The notes below the pieces were generated by a model. That model was not told the DNA's origin. It did no database searches and saw nothing but the letters and a program-made list of their open reading frames with translations. A DNA stretch of 64,000 bases from VBAS01 sp964508655. Its GTDB lineage: Bacteria; Bacteroidota; Bacteroidia; Chitinophagales; Chitinophagaceae. Numbering within the stretch: position 1 is the stretch's first letter; each line of letters opens with the position of its first letter. Shown here one piece after another: positions 1 through 9,180 of this stretch. The stretch is from positions 1 to 64,000 of the forward strand of contig CAZDUO010000004.1 of NCBI GenBank assembly GCA_964508655.1, in the 5' to 3' direction. The position numbers and the translations under genes were made by a program.

Positions 1-781
1 CCCCTTTCATATAAAACACACACTGCCCGGCCATGGTTACTCTATCACCCCAGAGCTTGCATTCCAGCTCGCCGCCGCGGGGTGAAAGCTGGCGGGCAAA
101 CATTTTCATCTTCTTCAGCTTTTCGGCCCAGAATGGAATGAGTTGCGAATGGGCAGAGCCTGTTACCGGGTCTTCATTAATGCCGGCAACCGGTGCAAAA
201 AAACGGGACACAAAATCAATACCGCCGGTTCCGGGGGCCGTGATGATTACTTTTTCTCCCGTTTGCAGCAACCTGGTAAAATCAGGTGAGCATTTTTTTA
301 CAGCCTCCTCATCACGAAGCTCCACCAGGTAATCACGGTTTTTATACACACCCACTACTTCCTCTACGCCTAATGCTTCAACCACCGCTTCAGGATATTC
401 ATTGCAGCGCTCCGGTTTCCACGATGGGAAATCCATCACCAGCACATCGGCTCTTTTTTCCACTGACAGCTTCCCGCTTTCGCAATAAAAATTTACCTGT
501 GTTTTTCCGAAATCCAGTTTATTAAAAATAACCCATGCGGTTGCCAGCGTGGCATGACCGCACAGATTGATTTCCACAGCCGGCGTAAACCAGCGCAAAT
601 CGTAATCAATCCCCGGTTTGGAGGAGGGTATAAAAAATGCCGTTTCACTCAGATTATTTTCTTGTGCAATTTTCTGCATCAGTTCATCATCCAGCCATTT
701 TTCCAGAGAAATAACTGCGGCAGGATTGCCATGAAAAAGTTTATTGGTAAAAGCGTCAACCTGGTAAATAGTTAATTTCAT
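1..781 (-). CDS. PhzF-family isomerase (partial, runs off the left edge)
   Basis: The reverse strand encodes a protein starting MKLTIYQVDAFTNKLFHGNP at 781, open to base 1 (260 codons seen). The start VDAFT..FHGNPAAV, the segment ENNLSETAF, the WFTPAVEINLCGHATLATA block and the late DPVTGSAHSQL block are hallmarks of the PhzF/DapF-like fold. Characterised members isomerise small acids by proton shift; the glutamate in NLSETAF is the usual catalytic acid. The substrate of this one cannot be told. It starts 21 bases after the E1 gene stop on the same strand, so the two are probably cotranscribed. The last few dozen residues are probably outside the window. Confidence 0.9.
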   Translation of the reverse strand, partial: MKLTIYQVDAFTNKLFHGNPAAVISLEKWLDDELMQKIAQENNLSETAFFIPSSKPGIDYDLRWFTPAVEINLCGHATLATAWVIFNKLDFGKTQVNFYCESGKLSVEKRADVLVMDFPSWKPERCNEYPEAVVEALGVEEVVGVYKNRDYLVELRDEEAVKKCSPDFTRLLQTGEKVIITAPGTGGIDFVSRFFAPVAGINEDPVTGSAHSQLIPFWAEKLKKMKMFARQLSPRGGELECKLWGDRVTMAGQCVFYMKG

Positions 782-802
782 TTTTCATCAGTGTTGATAG
801 AT

Positions 803-3193
803 TTATTCCTTCATCATTTCTATTATCACCGATTTGATCTCCTCCGCATTGGGTTTGCTGAAGTAATCGCCATCACTGCCGTAAGAGGGACGGTGCTCTT
901 TGCCGGTGATGGTGCGGGGCGCCACATCCAGCCAGCGATAACCGCTCTGTTCTTCCATTACTTTATTAAACATGAAAGCGGCAGCGCCGCCGGGCACATC
1001 TTCATCCACAAACACGATGCGGTTGGTTTTTTTCAGCGATTCAAGTATGCGGTGATGGATATCGAAAGGCAGCAAAGTCTGCACATCCACAATTTCGCAA
1101 CTGATGCCCAGCTGCTCCAGCGCCTGGACCGCTTCCTGTATAATGCGCAGCACCGAGCCATAAGAAACAATTGTCACATCCGTTCCTTCTTTAATCACTT
1201 CCGGCACACCAAGTGGCACAGTGAACTCAAGCAGGTTGGAAGGAAGTTTTTCTTTCAGACGGTAGCCGTTCAGGCATTCAATGATCATTGCCGGGTCGTT
1301 GCCCTGCATCAGGGTATTGTAAAAACCCACTGCCTGCGTCATGTTTCTCGGCACACAAATCCACATGCCCCGCAGCGAGTTAATCACCATGCCCATGGGC
1401 GAGCCGCTATGCCAGATACCTTCGAGCCGGTGACCCCGGGTTCTTACAATCAGCGGGCAGCTTTGCTTGCCGGCCGATCTGAAATGCAATGTAGCGGCAT
1501 CATCGCTCAGCGGCTCCAGGCCAAACAGCAAATAATCGAGGTACTGAATTTCGGCAATGGGCCGCAAGCCACGCATGGCAAGCCCGATGCCCTGCCCCAT
1601 GATGCTGAGTTCCCGGATGCCGGTATCAAAAATTCTATGCTCACCGTACTTTGCCTGCAGGCCGCTGAAACCCTGGTTTACATCGCCGATATAACCGAGA
1701 TCTTCGCCAAAAGCCACTGCCAGCGGATTACTGGCAAAAAAAGCATCGAAGTATTTGTTCAGCACTTCAAAACCATTCACCAGCGGAGCATCAGGCGCAT
1801 ATTGGGCTTTCACTTCTTTTACACTCAGCGTACTTTTCGGCCCTTCATTAAAAAGATGTGAATTGAATAAGGCCTTGCTTTCTTTCAGCAGATCATTGTA
1901 ATAGTCGCGGGTCCAGTAGGCGGCATCATGATTACCTGCCACATCCAGCACATCATTCAGGGTTTTCATCACATCACGGCGCAGCGGCTCACGGTTGGCA
2001 GCCAAAGAAGACGAAAGCTTCAGCAAGGCATCTGCTTTTTCCGGTATTGCAATGGCCATTGAGTTCACCAGTTCGGTCACTCTTGCTACCTGCTGTTTTA
2101 TAGGGCCCTGGTATTTTTCCCATGCACTGTTTTTTTCTTCTTTGGCCTGGTTTTTTGCTTTGGCTTCAAGGCGGTTCAGTTCTTCATCAGTAGCCAGCGC
2201 AGATGCCCCAATCCATTCTTTCATTTTTTTAATGCCATCCCATTCTCTTTCCCACTCCAGCCGCTCCGGGCTTTTGTAGCGTTCATGGCTGCCGGATGTG
2301 GAGTGGCCCTGCGGCTGTGTTACTTCCTCTACATGAAAAAGCGCAGGTGTAAATGTTTCCCTTGCAAGGCGGATGCCTTCTTCAAACGCCTCGCACATGC
2401 CGGCATAGTCCCATCCTTTTACACGATAAATATTCATCCCGTTCGTATTGTCTTTTTTCTGAAAACCGCTTAGCGCTTCCGAAATGGAAGCTTTTGTCGT
2501 TTGCAGTTTTTTGGGAACAGAAATGCCATAGCCGTCATCCCAGATAAAAATGACCATGGGCACCTGCAATACTCCGGCCGCATTTACTGTTTCCCAAAAC
2601 TGGCCTTCAGATGTGGCAGCATCGCCGATGGTGACAAAGCAAACTTCGCTGCCGTTATTTGAAAGCTGTGGAAACTGCTTGAGTTCTTTTGAATAACGAA
2701 ACAACCTGGAAGCTAGCGCCACACCCAATGAACGGGGCATTTGGCCTGCTGTAGGTGCCAGGTCGGCTATGATGTTTTTACGATTGGCGAGGTCAAGCCA
2801 GTTTCCTTGCTCATCAGTAAGCGGCGTGCAAAAATGTGAAACCATCTGGCGACCGGCGCTGTTGGGGTCATTATTCACATCGGGGTCGGCATATAGTTGG
2901 GCAAAAAATTGTTCTACTGTGGCATGACCTATTGCAAAATGAAAAGTCTGGTCGCGGTAATAACCGCTGCGGAAATCCCCGGGTCGGAAAAATTTAGCCA
3001 TAGCCACTTGTGCCACTTCTTTGCCATCGCCAAAAATGCCAAATTTGGCTTTGCCCGTAAGAACTTCCTTACGACCCAGGAGGCTGGCTTCACGGCTCAG
3101 GCAGGCAATGAAATAGTCGTTTAAAACCTCATTGCGAAAACTTTCGAAAGAAAGCTTATCGGCAACACTGGCTGCGTGATAGGAATTTTCCAT
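803..3193 (-). CDS. 2-oxoacid dehydrogenase E1, fused alpha and beta subunits
   Basis: Thiamine-diphosphate enzyme of 796 residues that decarboxylates a 2-oxoacid and passes the acyl group to the E2 lipoyl domain. Residues 1 to about 400 are the alpha half, with the thiamine-binding stretch GDAATSEGQFWE at about 190-201 and IFIWDDGYGISVP after it; about 470-796 are the beta half (VAFGEDLGYIGDVNQGF, IQYLDYLLFG, then a transketolase C-terminal domain). This single-chain form is common in Bacteroidota and is usually annotated as a branched-chain or generic 2-oxoacid dehydrogenase; the exact substrate is not decided by sequence alone. No E2 or E3 gene is nearby. A TATCTTTG box ends 4 bases before the ATG, so the message is probably leaderless. 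Confidence 0.93.
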   Translation of the reverse strand: MENSYHAASVADKLSFESFRNEVLNDYFIACLSREASLLGRKEVLTGKAKFGIFGDGKEVAQVAMAKFFRPGDFRSGYYRDQTFHFAIGHATVEQFFAQLYADPDVNNDPNSAGRQMVSHFCTPLTDEQGNWLDLANRKNIIADLAPTAGQMPRSLGVALASRLFRYSKELKQFPQLSNNGSEVCFVTIGDAATSEGQFWETVNAAGVLQVPMVIFIWDDGYGISVPKKLQTTKASISEALSGFQKKDNTNGMNIYRVKGWDYAGMCEAFEEGIRLARETFTPALFHVEEVTQPQGHSTSGSHERYKSPERLEWEREWDGIKKMKEWIGASALATDEELNRLEAKAKNQAKEEKNSAWEKYQGPIKQQVARVTELVNSMAIAIPEKADALLKLSSSLAANREPLRRDVMKTLNDVLDVAGNHDAAYWTRDYYNDLLKESKALFNSHLFNEGPKSTLSVKEVKAQYAPDAPLVNGFEVLNKYFDAFFASNPLAVAFGEDLGYIGDVNQGFSGLQAKYGEHRIFDTGIRELSIMGQGIGLAMRGLRPIAEIQYLDYLLFGLEPLSDDAATLHFRSAGKQSCPLIVRTRGHRLEGIWHSGSPMGMVINSLRGMWICVPRNMTQAVGFYNTLMQGNDPAMIIECLNGYRLKEKLPSNLLEFTVPLGVPEVIKEGTDVTIVSYGSVLRIIQEAVQALEQLGISCEIVDVQTLLPFDIHHRILESLKKTNRIVFVDEDVPGGAAAFMFNKVMEEQSGYRWLDVAPRTITGKEHRPSYGSDGDYFSKPNAEEIKSVIIEMMKE

Positions 3194-3197
3194 TGAA

Positions 3198-3226
3198 CAA
3201 AGATAGAAGAATCACCATCGGTACAA
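3198..3226 (-). promoter_or_regulatory. Promoter of the E1 gene, Bacteroidota type
   Basis: On the minus strand TTTG is followed 18 bases later by TATCTTTG (3205-3198), a perfect match to the Bacteroidota -33/-7 pattern (TTTG, TAnnTTTG). The ATG follows after 4 bases, leaving no room for a leader. Confidence 0.6.
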
Positions 3227-3288
3227 ACGGGTGTTAAAAAATAGAGAATTTAGCCGCCAAAGTCTTATGGTTTTTGGTTTCGAAGCCC

Positions 3289-3296
3289 TAAATTTG
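3289..3296 (+). promoter_or_regulatory. -7 box before the DUF1573 pair
   Basis: TAAATTTG matches TAnnTTTG and lies 18 bases before the ATG at 3315. The -33 part is not clear. Confidence 0.45.
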
Positions 3297-3314
3297 AGGT
3301 CTGAAAATTTTATT

Positions 3315-3755
3315 ATGAAACAAATCTTTACCCTGGCGTTCATCATGCTGTTTGCCTTTGCCATAAAGGCACAAACAACAGCAGCCACCACACAGGAAGT
3401 TCTCTCCATGAAAGAATCAGGTTTTGATTTTGGACAGATACCCCAGGGCAAACCCGTTTATCATTATTTCGAAGTGACCAATACCGGTGTGTTTCCTATG
3501 GTTATTTCCAATGTGCAAACCAGCTGCGGATGCACAACACCCGAATGGAGCAAAGAGCCCATTCCGGCCGGCGGTACGGCAAAAATAAAAGTAGGCTACA
3601 ATGCTGCAGCTGAAGGCAGGTTTGAAAAATATATTACTATCTACTATAACCAGAACCAGTCGAAGCAAGTGAAAATAACAGGAACGGTTTGGAAAGTGCC
3701 TGAAGGTTCGGCGCCGTCAAATGCCTCTGTTCAATTGTTAAAACAAAAAAATTAA
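3315..3755 (+). CDS. DUF1573 secreted protein
   Basis: A 146-residue protein with a signal peptide (MKQIFTLAFIMLFAFAIKAQ) and one DUF1573 domain, an immunoglobulin-like beta fold: FDFGQIPQGKPVYHYFEVTN, then TSCGCTTPEWSKEPIPAGG with the typical SCGCT and P-E-W/Y motifs. It is predicted to be exported to the periplasm or surface; no biochemical role is established for the family. I take the ATG at 3315 because an upstream in-frame start adds 28 residues that precede the signal peptide and overlap the promoter. It is followed 7 bases later by a second, related DUF1573 gene. Confidence 0.9.
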   Translation: MKQIFTLAFIMLFAFAIKAQTTAATTQEVLSMKESGFDFGQIPQGKPVYHYFEVTNTGVFPMVISNVQTSCGCTTPEWSKEPIPAGGTAKIKVGYNAAAEGRFEKYITIYYNQNQSKQVKITGTVWKVPEGSAPSNASVQLLKQKN

Positions 3756-3762
3756 ACAAGAG

Positions 3763-4152
3763 ATGAAAAATTTATTCTTCCTTGCTGCAGCCCTCTTCAT
3801 CAGCGCTGCAGTTATCGGCCAAACCAAAGTGGATGATGTTGCCAAATTCAACACTGAACTATATGATTTCGGAAAAATAAAACAGGGCGTACCGGCTGTT
3901 TATTATTTTGAAATCAAGAACAATTCGGAAAAGCCGCTGGTGATAGAATCGGCCAGCGCCAGTTGCGGGTGCACTGTTCCTGAATATCCCAAAGAGCCTA
4001 TTGCCCCGGGCAAAACTGCCCAGATAAAAGTTCAGTACAATGCAGCCTCAGCGGGGCATTTCACTAAAGATGTGTATATAAAGCTGGCCGGTATAAATGA
4101 CCAGAAAACTCTAAAGATTACCGGCGAGGTTATTGCCACCGGCAGCAGGTAG
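3763..4152 (+). CDS. DUF1573 secreted protein, second copy
   Basis: A 129-residue paralogue of the preceding gene, with signal peptide MKNLFFLAAALFISAAVIGQ and the same core: YDFGKIKQGVPAVYYFEIKN, SASCGCTVPEYPKEPIAPGK, IKVQYNAASAGHFTKDVYI. The two genes are 7 bases apart and end at a shared terminator, so they form a two-gene transcript, most simply from a tandem duplication. Function unknown. Confidence 0.9.
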   Translation: MKNLFFLAAALFISAAVIGQTKVDDVAKFNTELYDFGKIKQGVPAVYYFEIKNNSEKPLVIESASASCGCTVPEYPKEPIAPGKTAQIKVQYNAASAGHFTKDVYIKLAGINDQKTLKITGEVIATGSR

Positions 4153-4179
4153 ATATTTATAAAAACAATTTAACTCAAG

Positions 4180-4205
4180 TCCCTGTTTACAGCAGGGATT
4201 TTTTA
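4180..4205 (+). terminator. Rho-independent terminator after the DUF1573 pair
   Basis: TCCCTG (4180-4185) pairs with CAGGGA (4193-4198) around a short loop and runs into TTTTTTATT. Confidence 0.75.
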
Positions 4206-4235
4206 TTGCCGGTCTTTCACTTCGGGGGAGATAGC

Positions 4236-4243
4236 TACCTTTG
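4236..4243 (+). promoter_or_regulatory. -7 box of the aminotransferase gene
   Basis: TACCTTTG is a perfect TAnnTTTG box ending 4 bases before the ATG at 4248, another probable leaderless start. Confidence 0.5.
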
Positions 4244-4247
4244 ACGC

Positions 4248-5474
4248 ATGTTGAATATTTCAAACCGGGGCAAACAAATGCCCGCTTCACCCATACGCAA
4301 ACTGGTTCCGTTTGCCGAAGCAGCAAAAAGGAAAGGGATAAAGGTTTATCATCTCAACATCGGTCAGCCTGATATTGAAACCCCGCCGGCTATACTGGAT
4401 GCTGTGCGGAAGGCCGAAATAAAAGTGCTGGAGTACAGCCATAGCGCCGGCAATGAAAGCTACCGCCGCAAGCTGGTGCGGTATTATAAAAAAGCGGGTA
4501 TTGATGTCACGCATGAGCAAATCATCATCACTACCGGCGGCAGCGAAGCCATTATGTTTGGCTTCTTCTGCTGCCTGAACCCCGGCGATGAAGTAATCAT
4601 TCCCGAACCGTTTTATGCCAACTACAACGGCTTTGCCTGTGCGGCTGGTGTGAAAGTGGTGCCTGTTACATCCCGTATTGAAACCGGCTTTGCCCTGCCG
4701 CCGATTGAAGAATTTGAAAAAGCGATTTCGCCAAAAACAAAAGCCATCATCATTTGCAGCCCCAATAACCCGACGGGTTATTTGTACAGCCGCCGGGAAA
4801 TGGAAGCGTTGAAAGAAATTTGCCTGCGCCATCACCTGTATTTATTCAGCGATGAGGCTTACCGTGAATTTTGTTACGATGGTGAGTACATAAGCGCCAT
4901 GCACCTGCAGGGGCTGGAAGAACATGTGGTGCTGATGGATACTATTTCAAAAAGATATAGTGCCTGTGGAGCAAGGCTGGGGGCTTTTGTTACTAAAAAC
5001 AAAGCGGTGTATGATGCGGCCATGAAGTTTGCACAGGCCCGGCTGTCGCCACCGGGGCTTGCCCAAATAATGGGTGAAGCCGCTGTGGATTTGCCCGACA
5101 GCTATTTTGATGAACCAAAAGCAGAGTATTTGGAACGCAGAGATCTGCTGGTGAAAAGACTGAACCAGATGCCCGGAGTGTTTTGCCCAAAACCCGGCGG
5201 TGCTTTTTATGCAATGGCTAAATTACCCATTGATGACTGCGATAAATTCTGCCAGTGGCTGCTGGAAAGTTTTTCTTACAACAATCAAACAGTGATGCTG
5301 GCGCCGGCCACAGGATTTTACAGTACCGAAGGATTGGGTAAAAATGAAGTGCGGCTGGCTTATGTGCTGAACCTCGATGCCATCAACGCTGCTATGGATT
5401 GCCTGGAAAAAGCCCTGGAGCAATACCCGGGCTGGGTAAAGAAGGAAAAACTAAGTATAGTAGCTGAAAAATAA
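4248..5474 (+). CDS. Class I/II PLP-dependent aminotransferase
   Basis: A 408-residue fold-type I aminotransferase. Visible landmarks are LNIGQPDIETP near the N-terminus, TTGGSEAIMFGFFCCLNPGD, CSPNNPTGYLYSR (the Asn binding the cofactor), FSDEAYREF (Asp and Tyr contacting pyridoxal phosphate), DTISKRYSACGARLG with the Schiff-base lysine, and a late RLAYVLN holding the substrate-carboxylate arginine. It transfers amino groups between an amino acid and a 2-oxoacid in the cytoplasm. It resembles aspartate-type enzymes, but the donor cannot be fixed from sequence. It stands alone between a terminator and a convergent T9SS protease gene. Confidence 0.9.
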   Translation: MLNISNRGKQMPASPIRKLVPFAEAAKRKGIKVYHLNIGQPDIETPPAILDAVRKAEIKVLEYSHSAGNESYRRKLVRYYKKAGIDVTHEQIIITTGGSEAIMFGFFCCLNPGDEVIIPEPFYANYNGFACAAGVKVVPVTSRIETGFALPPIEEFEKAISPKTKAIIICSPNNPTGYLYSRREMEALKEICLRHHLYLFSDEAYREFCYDGEYISAMHLQGLEEHVVLMDTISKRYSACGARLGAFVTKNKAVYDAAMKFAQARLSPPGLAQIMGEAAVDLPDSYFDEPKAEYLERRDLLVKRLNQMPGVFCPKPGGAFYAMAKLPIDDCDKFCQWLLESFSYNNQTVMLAPATGFYSTEGLGKNEVRLAYVLNLDAINAAMDCLEKALEQYPGWVKKEKLSIVAEK

Positions 5475-5484
5475 ATTTCAATAT

Positions 5485-8136
5485 TTACCTGATTACTACT
5501 TTCAGCACCACATCCTTGCTGTCTTTTCTCACTATCCTGAACAAATAGAACCCTTTGCCCAGCTTGCCTGAAGGCATTTGATTGCTGATATCATCCAGCG
5601 GCATTTCAAAAATCTTTTGCCCGGCCATATTAATAACCTGCAGGATGGCAGGTTCAAGCTGGTTATCGGAAAGCACAGTGATGGGCTGATATTGCAAAGC
5701 AGGATTGGGATAAACAATAAACTCATCGCCGGCGAAATAATAAACCGTTTCGGCAGAAGAATAAATCATGCGGCCGCCGGCCAGTTCCAGCTTTATCCGG
5801 TAAATGTTTGCCCCTTTTTTCAGCGGGCCATCGTTCAGTGAATTTTGCAGGGATGAGGGATTGGAAATTTGCTGTGCCTGGACAAAATTACTGCCGTCAA
5901 ATTTTTCCAGCACTATCCTGTTTACATTGTAAAGTGTTCCCAGCAGCAGGTCAAGCCTTGCAGAAGCGCCATTGAGCGAAGCCAGGAAAGAGCGGAGATA
6001 ACATTCCACGCCCTGCGTAGTGTAATTGAAAGTATAACTCCTTACCCCTTCCCGGTTGCCGATAAGCGGTGCCACTGCATAATGCAATGAGGGATTAGCG
6101 CTTTTAGCAAGCAATATAAAACTGTCTGCAGTTGTTGCGATGGGTTCAAGGTATTTAGTGCTCAATTTATACACCCGGTAGTTGGCAACTCCCGGCAATT
6201 TGCTCCAGTAAAAAAGAAATGAGTCGGGGCAATTGAAACCGGCTGCGGTCGGGGTTCTGTTTGCAATGGTAAATGTATCGCTGACAAACTGGTTGGCCCC
6301 GATTGTCATTCTCAATAAAGCTGTTGTCGTAAATGAAGGGACAATCCATTTGTAATATCCCGTTGCCAGGCTGACTGCATTGTGAATCAGTTGCCAGTTA
6401 TTTCCGTTATCGGTGCTGAACTCAAGCATGCCGTTTGCAGCCGCAAAAGTTGAATTCCACCGGATAGTGTTGGAAACAGAAGGGAAAATAAAATCGCTTG
6501 CCGTAGGAAACTGCCATTCGAAAACATCAGCAGAATCAAGTTGCCAGGCGATAAAAAAATTCTGTGGGCCGGTAGCAACATTAAAACCGGTCACCCGAAA
6601 CTGATAATTACCAGGAGCAGGATTGGCCAGCGTTACCTGTTCCATATTATTCAGGCTGTCTCTTTTTCTTTTTGCCGGCTGAAGCAGAGAATCAGGATGA
6701 GGAAAATGACTAAGCACCCAGGGTTGCCAAATTTGCCCCGAAGAAATTTCTATGAGTTCAAAATCCAAATCATTGATTAAAGCTTTGACCGCATTGGGTA
6801 CTGCCGGCGGATCGTTCCATACCAATGTAGCCTTCAGTTTAGTTATACCTGCCGGCACAGAAATAGTGAAAGACTGGTTGCCTCCGTTTGAAACACTGCC
6901 GCTGAAAAACCGGTTTGCCTGCACTGTCTTTATTGCATTAGCAGCATTCAGGCTGCCGAATCCGTAAGCATAATCCACTTCGGCATTGCCTGCATCATCG
7001 GCGCTGTTGAGCAGAATGGATTTTATAAGCGCATTCGGTGGCAGTACAGCATTCATTTGTTTAAATATATGCTGAAGCAATAACGAGGTACCTGAAACCA
7101 ATGCCGCAGCGCCGGATGTACCATCTTCGCCAAATGCTACCAGTTCCGGTTTTACTCTTCCATCATGCGCCGGTCCTTTTGAACTCAGCGCTTCTACAAC
7201 AGTAAATGAATCGGCAGCGCCGGCTGTAATTATATTTTTTGCCATTTTAAAACTGCCGGTAAGATTGGCAAAACCTGCAAGCCCCGCATACGTGCCGGTT
7301 GATGGAGAATTGTTTCCGGCATTGCCTGATGAAAAAACATGCAGCAGTGAAGCGTTGCTGATGGCGCTGGCATCATAAGCAGCCGCATCAGCGCCGTAAT
7401 AACTTTCCACTCCCACGCCGTAAGAATGATTTTGCACAGAAATATTGTATTGCTGGTAAGCGGTATTAGCATCCGGCAACAGGTTTACAAAACTGGAAGA
7501 ACTGATGCTGCTGCCCCACGCCGCACCTTTACTCAGGTGCCAGCTGTTGCCCCCGCCGGCAATCATAGTAGCCATAATGGAAGCATGTGAGCTGACAGCG
7601 GATGAAGAAAGACTGGTAGAAATAAATCTCCCCGAAAAATCAATATCGGTGGTATCGGGTTTGTTTTCCTTTACCGACACAACAACCCCCTCACCGTTCA
7701 GCGAAGGATATTTTCTGTGAATGAGAGTTATTTTATTGGCAGAAAGATCTAACCGGTCAAGGAGTAATTCTTCTTTTGGCACCCGCCATCCGTTTTCGAT
7801 AAACAACACTCCGGCTGCAGGCAGAAATACTGACTTCAGTTCATCCACTGTAGCTGTAATGCTGAAGATGAAAAAAGTTCCTGATTCATAAATTTTTTTA
7901 GCCTTATAAGCCGGTTGCAAAATTTCTGTTGGAACATTATCCGTGTTGATCATCAGCCTGAATTCAGACCGGCCGGTTATCCTGCCGTTATTGATTTCTT
8001 TTAACAGAACCGGAGAAAACTTATGCAATGAACCGGTTACCTGGGCCGGGCTGAAAAGTGTAATCAATACACCAGCCAGGAAAAAGAGCGGTTTTAAAAT
8101 AAAGCTGGATATGCCGGCCGGGTTTGCAGTTTTCAT
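5485..8136 (-). CDS. T9SS-exported S8 subtilisin-like protease
   Basis: An 883-residue secreted serine protease. It has a signal peptide at the N-terminus, a peptidase S8 domain at about 150-400, a middle of beta-rich modules (one reads as a proprotein-convertase-like jelly roll, LVWNDPPAVPNAV), and a type A Por/T9SS sorting tail in the last 80 residues (IVYPNPA..ILQVINMAGQKIFE..KGFYLFRI). The catalytic His is in SSHASIMATMIAG and the Ser in GTSGAAALVSG. The usual Asp motif (DTG or DSG) is replaced by VSVKENKPDTTDIDF. The gene is monocistronic. It is probably surface-bound or released after type IX export. Confidence 0.88.
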   Translation of the reverse strand: MKTANPAGISSFILKPLFFLAGVLITLFSPAQVTGSLHKFSPVLLKEINNGRITGRSEFRLMINTDNVPTEILQPAYKAKKIYESGTFFIFSITATVDELKSVFLPAAGVLFIENGWRVPKEELLLDRLDLSANKITLIHRKYPSLNGEGVVVSVKENKPDTTDIDFSGRFISTSLSSSAVSSHASIMATMIAGGGNSWHLSKGAAWGSSISSSSFVNLLPDANTAYQQYNISVQNHSYGVGVESYYGADAAAYDASAISNASLLHVFSSGNAGNNSPSTGTYAGLAGFANLTGSFKMAKNIITAGAADSFTVVEALSSKGPAHDGRVKPELVAFGEDGTSGAAALVSGTSLLLQHIFKQMNAVLPPNALIKSILLNSADDAGNAEVDYAYGFGSLNAANAIKTVQANRFFSGSVSNGGNQSFTISVPAGITKLKATLVWNDPPAVPNAVKALINDLDFELIEISSGQIWQPWVLSHFPHPDSLLQPAKRKRDSLNNMEQVTLANPAPGNYQFRVTGFNVATGPQNFFIAWQLDSADVFEWQFPTASDFIFPSVSNTIRWNSTFAAANGMLEFSTDNGNNWQLIHNAVSLATGYYKWIVPSFTTTALLRMTIGANQFVSDTFTIANRTPTAAGFNCPDSFLFYWSKLPGVANYRVYKLSTKYLEPIATTADSFILLAKSANPSLHYAVAPLIGNREGVRSYTFNYTTQGVECYLRSFLASLNGASARLDLLLGTLYNVNRIVLEKFDGSNFVQAQQISNPSSLQNSLNDGPLKKGANIYRIKLELAGGRMIYSSAETVYYFAGDEFIVYPNPALQYQPITVLSDNQLEPAILQVINMAGQKIFEMPLDDISNQMPSGKLGKGFYLFRIVRKDSKDVVLKVVIR

Positions 8137-8333
8137 GGCTTAAATGTATTGATTTATTGGTTTTTATTCAGGCATGGAAAAAACAAAGGGGTTTTTACGA
8201 AACCGCTGCTCTTCTATAAAAAATTGTGACGAAAACATTTGTTAGTAACGTAAAAAAATATCTAACTTGTTCCCCTTAAAATATACAAGGACTGTATTAT
8301 TCACTAAAAACATTTACCAAAATTTTACACCAC

Positions 8334-9125
8334 ATGAAACACACTTTGAAAACCGCTGCTTTGATAATGATTGCAGCCTTTACCATTACATCGTGCCAGA
8401 AAGATGCAAAAGTTTCTGAAGAAGAAATTTCGCAGGAGGTGCTGGCTCAAATTAAAAACCTTGGATTCAGCACTGCCAATGTGCAGAAAATTGAAGAGGG
8501 CTACCTGGTGGAAGGCGACATCATTCTTACTCCGCAAAATTTAACTGAACGACCCAGCTCGCCGGCACTCAGGATTGCTGAAGTTGAGCAGTACCGCACC
8601 TTTAATACCGTCTCAGGCATTCCCCGCAATATTACCATCAGCCTCAGTGGCAATTACAACCAGAATATTTCTGATGCAGTAAACAATGCCATAGCCCGTT
8701 ACAATGCTGAAAATCTTGGAATCACTATGACAAGAGTAGCCAGTAGTGGAAATATTAACGTAAGTGTTGTTAACGGAGGGTCTTATATTGCTTCAGCAGG
8801 ATTTCCTGATGAAAATGGTAATCCTTACCCCCAGGTTAAGTTCAACAGGCAATACAGGAACTGGGATAATACCACACTTACTACAGTATTTGCACACGAG
8901 TGGGGTCATTGTATCGGTTTCCGCCATACAGATTATATGAACCGTAGTTTTAGCTGCGGTACCGGCGGAAATGAGGGACAAGAAACAACCGGTGTAGGCG
9001 CCGTGCATATTCCGGGCACACCCACCGGGCCGGATGCTGCATCCTGGATGCTGGCCTGCATTGGCAATGGGGTGAACCGGCCGTTTAATAACAATGATAA
9101 AACAGCGCTTAATTACCTTTATTAA
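8334..9125 (+). CDS. M57 family zinc metalloprotease lipoprotein
   Basis: A 263-residue predicted lipoprotein: MKHTLKTAALIMIAAFTITSC has a lipobox with the lipidated Cys at residue 21. The zinc site HEWGHCIGFRH (His188, Glu189, His192, His198) matches the extended HExxHxxxxxH metzincin pattern of the M57 / dual-action HEIGH family. It is preceded by a segment on folding into beta strands (ITISLSGNYNQNISDAVNNA). Expected at the outer membrane or cell surface. The gene is alone and ends at a strong bidirectional terminator. Confidence 0.88.
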   Translation: MKHTLKTAALIMIAAFTITSCQKDAKVSEEEISQEVLAQIKNLGFSTANVQKIEEGYLVEGDIILTPQNLTERPSSPALRIAEVEQYRTFNTVSGIPRNITISLSGNYNQNISDAVNNAIARYNAENLGITMTRVASSGNINVSVVNGGSYIASAGFPDENGNPYPQVKFNRQYRNWDNTTLTTVFAHEWGHCIGFRHTDYMNRSFSCGTGGNEGQETTGVGAVHIPGTPTGPDAASWMLACIGNGVNRPFNNNDKTALNYLY

Positions 9126-9144
9126 TAGCCTATCTCTTTCTTTT

Positions 9145-9180
9145 AAATAAAAGCCGCCAGGTGACTGACGGCTTTTATTT
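9145..9180. terminator. Bidirectional terminator between convergent genes
   Basis: AAATAAAAGCCG (9145-9156) pairs perfectly with CGGCTTTTATTT (9169-9180), giving A-stem-T hairpins on both strands. It overlaps the last codons of the minus-strand methyltransferase gene. Confidence 0.85.

Noticed and set aside
791..1861. Long open frame (356 codons) on the plus strand opposite the E1 gene
   Set aside because: It lies wholly inside the well-supported E1 gene, reads as His/Phe/Arg-rich antisense composition and matches nothing.
4287..4835. 182-codon frame antisense to the aminotransferase gene
   Set aside because: Composition is typical of an antisense shadow; the plus-strand gene has all cofactor motifs.
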